From Rhizobium sp. BK316 (GTDB lineage Bacteria > Pseudomonadota > Alphaproteobacteria > Rhizobiales > Rhizobiaceae), in NCBI RefSeq assembly GCF_014193695.1, contig NZ_JACHZR010000001.1, positions 1,711,309 to 1,775,308 of the forward strand: DNA of 64,000 nucleotides, read 5' to 3'. The notes under the pieces were generated by a model. The model did no database searches and was not told the origin of the DNA. It worked only from the letters and a program-made list of their open reading frames with translations. The translations under genes and the position numbers were made by a program. Positions 44,689-54,390 of this stretch are shown piece by piece. Position 1 is the first letter of the stretch. Every line of letters begins with the position of its first letter.

Positions 44689-45939
44689 TCAGCCCTCGGG
44701 CATGATCCCCGGCTGGTCGGCGGGGAATTTCGCAATATCCTGGACGCTGACATTGAGGTGCTGGGCAACGAGGGCGGCCGGCGTATGGGTCAGCCACGAG
44801 GAGAGCCCGACTTCCTGATATTCGGCGACCTTGAAGACGGCAACGAATTGCAGGTCGGTCTTGCCGGTATTCTCGATGATATGGCCCTGGCTTCTTTTGA
44901 CATAGCCAATGTCGCCGGGCCGGAAATCGGCGGTCTGGCTGCGTGGTCCGGCATCGAACACCGTCATGCGGCCTTCGCCCTTGATCCAGTACTGCCATTC
45001 GTCGGCATTCGGATGCCAGTGCATTTCGCGCACGCCGCCGGGCTTGATCGTTTCGATCGCAGCGGCAATCGTCTTGGAAACCTTGAAGATGCTGCTGTCG
45101 GCAAGCTGGATCGTGCCTGATGCATTCTGCTTCAGCGGCGCCGATGCCGCCAGCCGATAGGTGAAGGGGTAGGGCGGCAGGCCGGCGGAAGCTACGGCCT
45201 CCTGGTCGGCCGAAAGCGGACCTGGCTCCTTGCCCTGGAAGATCCAGAGATCCTGCAACGGGATGTTCTTGAACGTGTCCTGCGGCACGCCGAAATTCTT
45301 GGCGAGCAGTTCCGGCGAGGTATGCGCCAGCCAGTCGGTCAGGAGCAGGGTGCCATATTCGGACTGCTCGCCCTCATCGAAGACGAGGACGAATTCGGCG
45401 CCTTCAGGCCCGAGACCTTGCAGCGAGTGCGGGTAACCTGCCGGAAAATACCAGAGATCGCCGGCCTCGACGTCCTGCACATAGGCCCGCCCCTGCGGAT
45501 CAAGCACAGTCACCCGGCAGCGGCCGTTTGTCATGATCGCCCACTCGGCAGCCCGGTGCCAATGCATCTCACGGATGCCGCCGGGGCCAAGGCGCATGTT
45601 GACGCCGGAGACCGCTTCGGAAATTGCAAAATCGGATTGCGTCACTTGCCGTGCCCAGCCGCCGTTCTGAATGCGCTTCGGCGCATTGTTGAACGACCCC
45701 CAGAAGAGCTGCATATCGCCGACATCGGTTGCCGGCGGATTGCCGAATGAGGGGAACTGGTCATTAAGGGCGGGGTTCTTCGGACCGGGATCGGAGAGCC
45801 CGGCAGGATTGGCGTTGATTGCGCCTTCTGCCGGCTGATCGGGATTGCCGAAGCTCGCTGCGTGCGCCGCACCCGCCGCAAGTGCCGTTCCGCCCATCGC
45901 TCCGAGCGCTAGAACCGTGCGTCTAGAAAGAGGTTCCAT
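44689..45939 (-). CDS. oxdC: Exported bicupin oxalate decarboxylase family protein
   Basis: 416 residues with a twin-arginine signal (LSRRTVLALGAMGGTALAAG, RR at 6-7) and two cupin domains, each with the manganese site (MHWHRAAEWAIM and MHWHPNADEWQYW). The lid that controls decarboxylase activity reads SEYGT (S193-T197) where Bacillus OxdC has SENST, keeping the key glutamate. It would convert oxalate to formate and CO2 in the periplasm. It follows the RND pump gene by 31 bases and may share its transcript. Confidence 0.85.
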   Translation of the reverse strand: MEPLSRRTVLALGAMGGTALAAGAAHAASFGNPDQPAEGAINANPAGLSDPGPKNPALNDQFPSFGNPPATDVGDMQLFWGSFNNAPKRIQNGGWARQVTQSDFAISEAVSGVNMRLGPGGIREMHWHRAAEWAIMTNGRCRVTVLDPQGRAYVQDVEAGDLWYFPAGYPHSLQGLGPEGAEFVLVFDEGEQSEYGTLLLTDWLAHTSPELLAKNFGVPQDTFKNIPLQDLWIFQGKEPGPLSADQEAVASAGLPPYPFTYRLAASAPLKQNASGTIQLADSSIFKVSKTIAAAIETIKPGGVREMHWHPNADEWQYWIKGEGRMTVFDAGPRSQTADFRPGDIGYVKRSQGHIIENTGKTDLQFVAVFKVAEYQEVGLSSWLTHTPAALVAQHLNVSVQDIAKFPADQPGIMPEG

Positions 45940-45970
45940 GGTTTTAATCCTTTCGTGTCGATTGGGAGGG

Positions 45971-48900
45971 TTATTCCGCCGGGGCTTGGGTTGGGGCGCC
46001 GGTGGTGGCGTGCCGTCTGCGGCTGACGAATTCGCTCAGTTTTTCCAGGTAGAGGTAGACGATAGGGGTGGTGTAGAGCGTCATCACCTGGCTGATGAGC
46101 AGGCCGCCGACCATGGCATAGCCGAGCGGCTGGCGCAGCTCCGAGCCGGTGCCGTGGCCGAGCATCAGCGGCAGGCCGGCAAGAAGTGCCGCCGATGTCG
46201 TCATGATGATCGGGCGGAAGCGCAGGAGACAGGCCTGGCGGATCGCGTCTTCCGGCGACAGTCCCTGCTCGCGCTGGGCGGCGATGGCGAAGTCGACGAT
46301 CATGATGCCGTTCTTCTTGACGATGCCGATCAGCAGGATCACGCCGATCAGCGCGATGACGGTAAAGTCGAAGCCGAAGACCCAGAGCATGGCGAGGGCA
46401 CCAAGACCGGCAGAGGGAAGCGTCGACAGGATCGTCAGCGGGTGGAAATAGCTCTCGTAGAGCACGCCGAGGATCAGATAGATCACGGCAATGGCTGCAA
46501 GCACGAGCAGCGGTTCGCTTGCAAGCGAACTCTGATAGGCCTGCGCATTGCCCTGGAAGGTGCCGATGACGGTTGCCGGCTTGCCGAGATCGGTCTCCGC
46601 CTTTCCGATGGCGGCGACCGCCTGGCTGAGTGCGGTACCCTTTGCCAGGTTGAACGAGAGTGTGACGGCCGGGAACTGGCTCTGGTGGTTTACGGCAAGC
46701 ACAGCCGTCGGCTCCGTCGTCTGCTTGACGAGCTGGTTCAAGGGAACCTGCTCGCCGGTCAGCGGCGATTTGATATAGAGACCGTTGATCGCCAGCGGCG
46801 ACTTCTGGAACTCGGGGGCGAGTTCGAGAACCACATGGTAGCTGTTCAGGTCGGTGAAATACTGGGTGACCTGGCGCTGACCGAAGGCATCGTCAAGCGT
46901 GTCGTCGATTGTTTGCGGCGCAATGCCGAAGCGCGATGCTTGGTCACGGTCGATCGTAAGCGTGACAGTAGCGCCACTATTTTGCTGGTCGGTGGCGACA
47001 TCTGTCAGTTCCGGCAGCGTCTTGAATTTTGCGAGCAGCTTTGCTGCCCAGTCGTTCAGCTCGCCGGCATCACCGTCCTGCAGCGTATATTGGAACTGCG
47101 TGGCCGATGCGCGTCCGCCGACATTGATATCCTGCGCCGGCTGCAGGAAGAGTTCTGCACCCTGCATCTGCGCGAGTTTCGGACGAAGCCGGTTGATGAT
47201 CTCGCTTGCCGAGGCATCTCGTTGATCTTCAGGCTTCAGCGTGATGAACATGCGGCCGTTATTGATAGTCTGGCCTGCGCCGCTGCCGACGGCCATGCCG
47301 ACGGTCGCAACCCCGGGATCGCCGGCAACGATTTTGCCTGCCTCGAGCTGGTGGCGCGACATCTCAGCGAAGGAAATATCCTGGGCGGCTTCGAGTGTAC
47401 CGGTGATGAGACCGGTATCCTGGATCGGGAAGAAGCCCTTGGGAATATTGATGAACAGGAAGCCGGTTGCGGCGAGCGAAGCGAGGAATACCATCATGGT
47501 CAGCCGGTGATGGCGCAGCGCTATATCGAGTGTGGAGCGATACGCCGCAAGAAGTCCGTCGAACGCCTTCTCGCTCATGGCATAGAGCCTGCCATGGCGA
47601 GCGTCTTTTTCCGGCTTCAGGAAGCGGGAGCTCATCATCGGCGTGATGGTCAGCGAAACGATCGCTGAGACGACGATCGTCATCGTCACTGTGATTGCGA
47701 ATTCCCGGAACAGTCGACCGACAATACCGCCCATCAGAAGCAACGGAATGAAGACGGCGACGAGAGAGATACTGATCGAAATGATAGTGAAGCCGATTTC
47801 GCGCGCGCCGTCGATTGCCGCCTGTTTCGGCGTTTTGTCCATCTCCATATGGCGATGGATGTTCTCGACCATCACGATCGCATCGTCGACGACGAAGCCG
47901 ACGGCGATACTCAAGCCCATCAGCGAGAGATTATCGAGGCTAAAGCCAGCGACATACATCAGCGCCAATGTGGCCAGGAGCGCCAGCGGCACGGTGACGC
48001 TCGGGATCACCGTCACCCAGACATTGCGCAGGAAGATGAAGATCACCATGACGACGAGGGCAATGGTAATGACAAGCGTCGTTTCGACATCCGCCACCGA
48101 GGCGCGGATCGTGGTCGTCCGGTCGCTGAGGATGGAGAGGTGGAGGGCGGCCGGTGCGATCGCTTGCAGCTGCGGCAGGGCCGCGCGGATCGCACCGACC
48201 GTATCGATGATGTTGGCGCCCGGGAGCTTGAAGATCGGCAGGAGGATCGCCCTCTTGCCATCGGCCCAGGCCGCCAGCTGATCGTTCTCCGGTCCGTCGA
48301 TCGCCTGGCCGATATCGCTGATGCGGACCGGAGCGCCGTCGCGATAAGCGACGATCGAATCGTTCCAGGGGGCGGCCTTCAGGAGCTGGTCATTATCATA
48401 GATTGTGTAGGTATGCTCTCCACCCTGCACGCTGCCTTTCGGTGAGTTGCTGGTGATGCTGGTCACGGCGCTGCGGATATCCTCAAGCGAAAGTCCCATC
48501 TCGGCGATCTTGCCGGGATCGATCTGCAGGCGCACGGCCGGCTTCTGCTGTCCGAAGATCAGAACCTGCGAAACGCCGTCGATCTGGCTGACATGCTGCG
48601 CGAGCACGCTTTCGGCAAAATCGTCGACTTGCGTCAGCGGCAGGGTATCCGAAGTGAGCGCAAGAACCATGACCGGCGGATCGGCGGGATTGACCTTGCG
48701 ATAGGTCGGCGGTGAAGGCAGGTCCGTCGGCAATTGCCCCCCGGCTGCGTTGATTGCGGTCTGCACGTCCTGGGCGGCGCTATCGACGTCGCGTGACAGA
48801 TCAAATTGCAGGGTGATCGCGCTCGAGCCGAGCGTGCTCGTCGAGGTCATCTGGGTGACGCCCGGGATCTGGCCGAACTGCCGCTCCAGCGGCTGGGTGA

Positions 48901-49087
48901 CCGCCGATGCCATGGTCTTCGGATCGGCGCCGGGAAGCTGCGTCGAGACCTGGATCGTCGGAAAATCGACCTGCGGCAGGGGTGCCACCGGCAGGAGAGG
49001 GTAAGCGACGATACCGATGCCGAAAAGGCCTGCCATCATCAGCGAGGCGGCGATTGGCCGCTCGATGAACCAGGAGGAGACGGACAT
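45971..49087 (-). CDS. RND-family multidrug efflux permease (AcrB/MdtB class)
   Basis: 1038 residues, normal for HAE1 pumps: 12 membrane segments in two halves, the proton-relay region GLSIAVGFVVDDAIVMVENI in segment 4, the periplasmic docking domains with PLPQVDFPTIQVST at the N-terminus, and FDFTVIALIGVILLIGIVKKNGIMIVDF near the C-terminus. It is nearest MdtB/MdtC by feel. Only one pump gene is present, so a homotrimer is expected. The adaptor gene ends three bases upstream. Confidence 0.92.
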   Translation of the reverse strand: MSVSSWFIERPIAASLMMAGLFGIGIVAYPLLPVAPLPQVDFPTIQVSTQLPGADPKTMASAVTQPLERQFGQIPGVTQMTSTSTLGSSAITLQFDLSRDVDSAAQDVQTAINAAGGQLPTDLPSPPTYRKVNPADPPVMVLALTSDTLPLTQVDDFAESVLAQHVSQIDGVSQVLIFGQQKPAVRLQIDPGKIAEMGLSLEDIRSAVTSITSNSPKGSVQGGEHTYTIYDNDQLLKAAPWNDSIVAYRDGAPVRISDIGQAIDGPENDQLAAWADGKRAILLPIFKLPGANIIDTVGAIRAALPQLQAIAPAALHLSILSDRTTTIRASVADVETTLVITIALVVMVIFIFLRNVWVTVIPSVTVPLALLATLALMYVAGFSLDNLSLMGLSIAVGFVVDDAIVMVENIHRHMEMDKTPKQAAIDGAREIGFTIISISISLVAVFIPLLLMGGIVGRLFREFAITVTMTIVVSAIVSLTITPMMSSRFLKPEKDARHGRLYAMSEKAFDGLLAAYRSTLDIALRHHRLTMMVFLASLAATGFLFINIPKGFFPIQDTGLITGTLEAAQDISFAEMSRHQLEAGKIVAGDPGVATVGMAVGSGAGQTINNGRMFITLKPEDQRDASASEIINRLRPKLAQMQGAELFLQPAQDINVGGRASATQFQYTLQDGDAGELNDWAAKLLAKFKTLPELTDVATDQQNSGATVTLTIDRDQASRFGIAPQTIDDTLDDAFGQRQVTQYFTDLNSYHVVLELAPEFQKSPLAINGLYIKSPLTGEQVPLNQLVKQTTEPTAVLAVNHQSQFPAVTLSFNLAKGTALSQAVAAIGKAETDLGKPATVIGTFQGNAQAYQSSLASEPLLVLAAIAVIYLILGVLYESYFHPLTILSTLPSAGLGALAMLWVFGFDFTVIALIGVILLIGIVKKNGIMIVDFAIAAQREQGLSPEDAIRQACLLRFRPIIMTTSAALLAGLPLMLGHGTGSELRQPLGYAMVGGLLISQVMTLYTTPIVYLYLEKLSEFVSRRRHATTGAPTQAPAE

Positions 49088-49090
49088 AGC

Positions 49091-50290
49091 CTACTCCTTG
49101 CTGGCGGCTTGCGCAGCGGCCGCCTGTTGGATGCTGACATGGGTGCCGACGTCCAGGCGATACTGGCCCGATGTCACGACCTGTTCGTTGCCGGTTAGGC
49201 CCTTTTCGATGACGGCGCGGCCATTCTCGATCGGGCCGGGGGTGACCTTGCGCACGGCAGCCGTACCGGCAGCGTCGATGATGTAGACGAAGAAGCCGTC
49301 TTCTCCGCGCTCAAGTGCTGCGGAAGGAATGGTCACGGCCTTCTGGAGCGTCTGCTGCTTGACCCTCAGCGTCACGAATTGACCGGGCCACAGCGCATCG
49401 TCCTTGTTCTGGAAGATCGATTTGATGCGGATCGTGCCGCTTGCCTGATCGATGACGTTGTCGATGAGTGAGAGCGTGCCTGACGCAAGCTGCTGCGACT
49501 GATCCATCGACATCGCCGTCACGTCGACCGGGCCGGCCTTCAGCGCGTTGCGCACTGCGTCGAGATCGTCCTCACGCAGCGTGGAGATCACAGTGATCGG
49601 CTGCGTCTGGGTGATGGTGACGATCGGTGTCGTGTCGGTCGTCTGGACTTCGTTGCCGGGATCGACCCGACGTATACCCGTGCGGCCGTCGATCGGTGAG
49701 CGGATCTCGGTATAAGAGAGCGACACGTCAGCGGCCTCCTTGGCCGCCTGATCCTGCGCGAGCTGTGCCTGTGCACTTGCCACCATGCTTTGCTGCTGCT
49801 CGACGGTTTCCTGCGTGACGATCTGCTGCTGGCCCAGTTTCTGGTCCTTGCCGAGCAGATATTGGGCATTGGCGAGATCGGCCTGGTCCTGCTTGATCTT
49901 GGCGGCCGCCTGATCGTCGGCTGCCTGGAAAGGGCGAGGGTCGATGATGGCGAGCACATCGCCCTTCTTGACGGCCTGTCCCTCGTCAAACATCACGCTC
50001 TGGAGTTCGCCATCGACACGTGTCGTGATATTGACCGTATAGTTCGCCTGCACCGTGCCGAGACCGTCGAGATAGACAGGTACGTCGGTAACGGCAGGGG
50101 TGGCGACCTCGACCGGCACGGCCGGCGAGCTGGGCTCCGGGGCGGCAATGGTTGGCTCAGTCCCTGCAAGCCAGAAGGCTGCGGCCGATCCGCCCGCAAT
50201 GGCGAGAATGGCGGCAGCAGCAAGGATCGCCGGTTTCCGGCGACGACGGGGTTCAGTCACGATGCGGATGGATGTCACTGCCGGCTCCAT
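49091..50290 (-). CDS. RND efflux periplasmic adaptor (MdtA/AcrA class)
   Basis: 399 residues: an N-terminal membrane anchor (KPAILAAAAILAIAGGSAAAFWLAG), the lipoyl half-motifs (VQANYTVNITTRVDGELQSVMFDEGQAVKKGDVLAIID and SLSYTEIRSPIDGRTGIRRVDPGNEV) around a helical hairpin rich in Gln/Ala, and a beta-barrel domain. It links the pump to an outer-membrane channel encoded elsewhere. No strong ribosome site is seen before the ATG. Confidence 0.9.
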   Translation of the reverse strand: MEPAVTSIRIVTEPRRRRKPAILAAAAILAIAGGSAAAFWLAGTEPTIAAPEPSSPAVPVEVATPAVTDVPVYLDGLGTVQANYTVNITTRVDGELQSVMFDEGQAVKKGDVLAIIDPRPFQAADDQAAAKIKQDQADLANAQYLLGKDQKLGQQQIVTQETVEQQQSMVASAQAQLAQDQAAKEAADVSLSYTEIRSPIDGRTGIRRVDPGNEVQTTDTTPIVTITQTQPITVISTLREDDLDAVRNALKAGPVDVTAMSMDQSQQLASGTLSLIDNVIDQASGTIRIKSIFQNKDDALWPGQFVTLRVKQQTLQKAVTIPSAALERGEDGFFVYIIDAAGTAAVRKVTPGPIENGRAVIEKGLTGNEQVVTSGQYRLDVGTHVSIQQAAAAQAASKE

Positions 50291-50481
50291 GGGCTAAAGG
50301 TCGAACGACGCTGCAACGGCCGCCGGCGTTGGCGGCCTCTCAATCTGCTTCCTGAATTGAAGGGCGGGTGCCTGCGCCAGGGGTCAGACTGCCGATTATC
50401 GGCAGGCCGACCGGCGCTTCTGTGTCCTGCCGGATCAATTCAATGCGAGAAGGCTACGTCCGGGCGGGCATTGGCGCATCT

Positions 50482-50517
50482 ATACGCAGGTCTAGTTGCC
50501 GTTCCCCATAGGTATAC
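50482..50517. promoter_or_regulatory. Shared motif upstream of the RND operon
   Basis: ATACGCAGGTCTAG (50482-50495) and, inverted, ATAGGTATAC (50508-50517). The first matches ATACCTACGTCTAG upstream of the nitrite channel at 11 of 14 bases. It lies about 200 bases before the adaptor start. The rest of the 50291-50617 gap has no feature I recognise. Confidence 0.4.
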
Positions 50518-50617
50518 GCCTTGCATCCGGGCAGCTGACGGCACGCGGAAGGACCGGCGTGAAAAGCACTCGCACCGGCTCTCTGCGCCTATTCAAAGGA
50601 AAATCGAGTGTGGCCGA

Positions 50618-52234
50618 TCAGCCGGCTGTGGCCGGCTGCGTTTCGGCCGTTGATGGGTTCTTCCGGAAATCGGGATGCAGCGGTCCGAAGGGCATGGCGC
50701 CCATGCAGGCCACAAGGGCAATGCCGGCAATCGCAAAGCAGAAAGAGAGGATGAAGACGTCGGCATAGGCGAGCACGCTCGCCTGCGCGTGGACTTTTGT
50801 CGCGATGGTGGCGAGAGCCTCCAGGTTTCCGTGATGGCCGGTGCCGAATAGCGTCTCCAGTTTCGCCAACGCGGTCCGAAGACTGTCCGAGGATGACGAA
50901 ATCGGCCCGGTCAAGATATTGGAATGATACTGCTCGCGTTGCCGCAGCCAGGTGTTCAACAGGCTGAGCGCCAATTCGACACTGCCGAGCCGGATCACCT
51001 GGATATAGGCGGAGACCGCTGTCGAGCGCTTGGGATCGGAGTTGGCGATCAGATAGACGACTGTCGCAAAGAAGGCGAAGGATTGCCCGGCCGTATGCAG
51101 CAGGACGACCGGCAGGAAATTCCACGGCGCCCATGTGATGGAAAGATGCGCCCCCCAGAGGGAACCGAGCGACATGGAGGCCAGTCCCATCATGATGCAG
51201 AGCCGCGCATCGATCCGGCGCAGCAGGAAGATCGCAAAGGCAATGAACAGAAAGACCGGGATGACGGCGCCGAAGATGTAGAGTTCGGAGATGGCGATCG
51301 GCCGCAAACCGACGACCGTCTGCAGGAAACCCGGAATGGAAATCGCGGCGCCGGAACTGGAAAACGTGAAGGCGATGATGATCGCGTAGCCGATGCCGAT
51401 GTTGCGCGACAGGATCACGCTCGCATGCGCCCAGGGGTTCGCGACGACGCTCTCGTTGATGAGGAAGCCGATGAAGAGGATGGCGCCGCCTGCGAGCAGC
51501 GAGGTGACGATGCCGGAGTTGAACCAGTCCAGCCGGTTGCCCTGATCGAGACCGACGTAGATCATGGTCATCGAGCATCCGAGCAGCATCATGCCGCCCC
51601 AATCGGCGCCTTGGAGCAGGCTGAGATTAATCTCCTCCCTCGGGGCGCCGATGATGAGGAGCAATGCGATGATCGGCGTGACGATCACATCCTGCCAATA
51701 GACCCACTGCCAGCCGAGATAATCGTCGTAGAGGCCGACCAGCACGAAGCCCAGATTCTGCGACAGCGGCACGCGAAGCGCGTAGATCGAAAGGCCGATC
51801 AGCCAGTATTTCATATCCAGATTGCGGAAGATCACCATGATCGTGGCGGGTATGAAGACGCCGAGCAGCAGGGCTCTCGCCGCATGCAGCGCAAACAACG
51901 GGACGCTGTCATGGACCATGGGAATGGCAAACGAAATGCAGGCATAGACCAATGTCGTCGGGATCATGACCCGCCGCACGCCGAAGACGGTCGCAAGCCA
52001 GGCCACGGCAGACGAGATCAAGATCTGCGGTGCGTTGGCGACGGTGCTGAGCCATGAGGCTTCATCGAAACCAAGCGAATAGGCGCCGCGGATATCCGGC
52101 AGACCGACGGCGAAAACGCGGGTGTCGAAGCCGACAACGAAGGAGGCGAGCAGCAGTGCTGCGACGATGAGAACAGGGTGGCTGGTCGTCGTGCCGCTGG
52201 TCAGCGGACCAAAGGCGCGCGGTGTCGCGCTCAT
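50618..52234 (-). CDS. MFS transporter, DHA2 (EmrB-like) family
   Basis: 538 residues with about 14 membrane segments. The N-terminal half keeps the start of DHA2 proteins (FVVGFDTRVFAVGLPDIRGAY, ASWLSTVANAPQILISSAVAWLATVFGVRRVM), and the long last periplasmic loop (LNTWLRQREQYHSNIL) is also family-like. It couples with the HlyD-type adaptor (ATGA overlap) to move drugs across both membranes. Confidence 0.87.
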   Translation of the reverse strand: MSATPRAFGPLTSGTTTSHPVLIVAALLLASFVVGFDTRVFAVGLPDIRGAYSLGFDEASWLSTVANAPQILISSAVAWLATVFGVRRVMIPTTLVYACISFAIPMVHDSVPLFALHAARALLLGVFIPATIMVIFRNLDMKYWLIGLSIYALRVPLSQNLGFVLVGLYDDYLGWQWVYWQDVIVTPIIALLLIIGAPREEINLSLLQGADWGGMMLLGCSMTMIYVGLDQGNRLDWFNSGIVTSLLAGGAILFIGFLINESVVANPWAHASVILSRNIGIGYAIIIAFTFSSSGAAISIPGFLQTVVGLRPIAISELYIFGAVIPVFLFIAFAIFLLRRIDARLCIMMGLASMSLGSLWGAHLSITWAPWNFLPVVLLHTAGQSFAFFATVVYLIANSDPKRSTAVSAYIQVIRLGSVELALSLLNTWLRQREQYHSNILTGPISSSSDSLRTALAKLETLFGTGHHGNLEALATIATKVHAQASVLAYADVFILSFCFAIAGIALVACMGAMPFGPLHPDFRKNPSTAETQPATAG

Positions 52235-53373
52235 TGCTCTTGGTCCGACTTCGTATCGACCGTGACGACGGCAGACATTCCGGGCTTGAGCCGATCCAGC
52301 AGCGGCTGGCCGGGATCGAAGACGATCTTGACCGGGATGCGCTGGACGACTTTCGTATAGTTTCCGGTCGCGTTGTCGGGCGGCAGCAGCGCAAAGATCG
52401 AACCGCTCGCCGGAGACAGGCCGCTGACGGTGCCGTGAAATATCTGACCGGGGAAGGTGTCGATGGTAACGTCTGCCGTCCTGCCTGGGGTCATGCGGGA
52501 AAGCTGCGTTTCCTTGAAATTTGCGGTCACATAGACGCTCGGAAGCGGAACCTCCGAAATGACGCTCGTTCCGGCGGCCACCAGGTCACCTTCGTGGACG
52601 AGCCTGCGGCCGATGACGCCATCGAAAGGCGCGTAGATCCGCGCATAGCCCTGATGAATGAGAGCCGTGTCGAGCGAAGCCTGCGCGGCGTTGACCTGCG
52701 AGCGCAGCAGCGGATATTGCCCGTTCAGCACATTAAGCTGCGCCTTCTGCTGCTCGATCGAAGCGGCTGTCGATTTCACAGAGGCCTGGGCTTGCAGATA
52801 GGCGGCTTGTGCCTGCTGCAATAGCTGCTGCGAGGTCGCTCCGCCAAGGCTTGTCTGGCGGTGGAACTCCTGTTCCGTTTGCGTCTGCTGCGCCTCGGCC
52901 GATGTGTTCTGTGCCTCGGCCACCTGTACGACAGCCCTTTGTAGCTCGATCTGGTTCGCCAGATTGGCAAGCGACGCGTTTGCCGCGGCAAGATTGGCTT
53001 TGGCACCCTCGACCGCCGCATCATATTCACGCGGGTCGATCTCGGCGAGCAGCTGGCCTTTCGTCACCTTCTGATAATCGGTAACCGGCGTGCTGCGGAC
53101 GATGCCGCTGATCTGGGCGCTCAAGGTGGAGACGTCGGAGCTGACGATGGCGTCGTCGGTCGATTGCGATGCCGCACCTGCGACCCATCGGTTCCAGTCG
53201 ACGGTTGCCACGGCCACCCCACCACTGACAAGGGCAATGGCGAGAAGCGGAATGGCAAGGCGTCTCAGCGAGATCACGGTTGCCGGCGGAGAGCGGACCG
53301 GGTCGGCCGGAATGTCCGGCAAAGGGGACGGTTGTAACGGGCTAAGGCTGGTGATGGTGATCGGATCGGCCAT
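52231..53373 (-). CDS. HlyD-family secretion adaptor (EmrA-like)
   Basis: About 380 residues: an N-terminal membrane anchor (RLAIPLLAIALVSGGVAVATV), lipoyl halves around a long coiled hairpin (QIELQRAVVQVAEAQNTSAEAQQTQTEQEF...QQQKAQL) and a barrel domain with VPLPSVYVTANFKETQLSRMTPG. ATG 53373 has GAGGCG six bases upstream and is preferred; ATG 53385 overlaps the nitrite-channel stop. It pairs with the MFS gene after it. Confidence 0.87.
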   Translation of the reverse strand: MADPITITSLSPLQPSPLPDIPADPVRSPPATVISLRRLAIPLLAIALVSGGVAVATVDWNRWVAGAASQSTDDAIVSSDVSTLSAQISGIVRSTPVTDYQKVTKGQLLAEIDPREYDAAVEGAKANLAAANASLANLANQIELQRAVVQVAEAQNTSAEAQQTQTEQEFHRQTSLGGATSQQLLQQAQAAYLQAQASVKSTAASIEQQKAQLNVLNGQYPLLRSQVNAAQASLDTALIHQGYARIYAPFDGVIGRRLVHEGDLVAAGTSVISEVPLPSVYVTANFKETQLSRMTPGRTADVTIDTFPGQIFHGTVSGLSPASGSIFALLPPDNATGNYTKVVQRIPVKIVFDPGQPLLDRLKPGMSAVVTVDTKSDQEQ

Positions 53374-53381
53374 GAGACGCC

Positions 53382-54215
53382 TCATTTCTCATTGCGGTCG
53401 GTGGAGATCTTTGCGCGGACGCGAACCGGGGCCGGCGAGAACGAGACGTGGCCGCTGCCATAAAACTGCAGCCAGTAGCCAAGCGCCATGAAAACCGCGC
53501 CGCCGATGAGGTTGCCGATCGTCACCCAGATGAGATTGTGGATTGCCGCGGCAAGCGTGATGTTGGCCGGATGCTCGCCCATCAGCGCCATTGAGAAGGT
53601 GAACATGTTGGCGACGCTGTGTTCGTAACCGGCTGCCACGAAGATGGTGATCGGCCAGAAGATCAGCATGATCTTGGCAGCGGCATTTTCCGTGCGTCCC
53701 GCCATCCAGATGGCGAGACAGACGAGCCAGTTGCAGAGAATGCCGCGGGCGAGAAGCTCGAGCGATCCAGCCGACATCTTGGCGGAAACAACGGAAAAGA
53801 ACGCCTGGCTTCCATCGCCCAGAAGCACGCCGCCGCCGGCCAGGTGGAAAAGGCCGGCGAGAACGACCGCGCCGATCAGGTTGCCGATCCAGGAACTCGC
53901 CCAGACGAGCAGCATATCCGAAATACGGCTGCGCCGGGTCAGTACCGCAAGCGGCATGTACATCGCCGTTCCTGTGAAAAGCTCGCTGCCGGCAAAGACG
54001 ACGATTGTCAGGGCGGACGAGAAGACGATCCCCATGACGAGATGCGCCCAGGCCGGATCGGCATGCGCGCCGGCGGTGAACATGATAATATCGCCGAAAC
54101 CGATATAGGCGCCGGCCATGGCTGCCCCGATCAGGAAGGCAGGAAAGTGGCTACGGACCGCTTCGGCTTTCTCTTCGCCGGACTGGGCAAAGTGATCAAT
54201 CGAATCCTGATACAT
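53382..54215 (-). CDS. Formate/nitrite transporter (FocA/NirC) family channel
   Basis: 277 residues with six membrane segments and the channel signatures GAAMAGAYIGFGDIIMFT, GSELFTGTAMYMPLAV, and the AAGYEHSVANMFTF loop with the conserved histidine. The family passes formate, nitrite or hydrosulfide. Formate fits the oxalate decarboxylase nearby and PurU in region 1; nitrite fits the hypoxia setting. It is first of an operon continuing into the EmrAB-like pair. Confidence 0.85.
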   Translation of the reverse strand: MYQDSIDHFAQSGEEKAEAVRSHFPAFLIGAAMAGAYIGFGDIIMFTAGAHADPAWAHLVMGIVFSSALTIVVFAGSELFTGTAMYMPLAVLTRRSRISDMLLVWASSWIGNLIGAVVLAGLFHLAGGGVLLGDGSQAFFSVVSAKMSAGSLELLARGILCNWLVCLAIWMAGRTENAAAKIMLIFWPITIFVAAGYEHSVANMFTFSMALMGEHPANITLAAAIHNLIWVTIGNLIGGAVFMALGYWLQFYGSGHVSFSPAPVRVRAKISTDRNEK

Positions 54216-54300
54216 GACGGTACCTCGTCTCTCTGGTGATCGAACCGGGCTTCGTCCCGGATGCTCGAGACGTTAGTCGCGCATGCCGCATTGCTGAATC

Positions 54301-54315
54301 ATACCTACGTCTAGG
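54301..54315. promoter_or_regulatory. Motif upstream of the formate/nitrite channel shared with the RND promoter
   Basis: ATACCTACGTCTAGG lies 86 bases before the channel ATG and shares 11 of 14 bases with the site upstream of the RND operon. The TAC-x-TA core resembles NarL/FixJ-type half-sites. Confidence 0.4.
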
Positions 54316-54390
54316 CTGTCTTCAGCCAGGTCCAGACATGTGTTGTCATGCTGGCATGCCGCTTCGGTCGTGACGGATAATCGGGCAATA

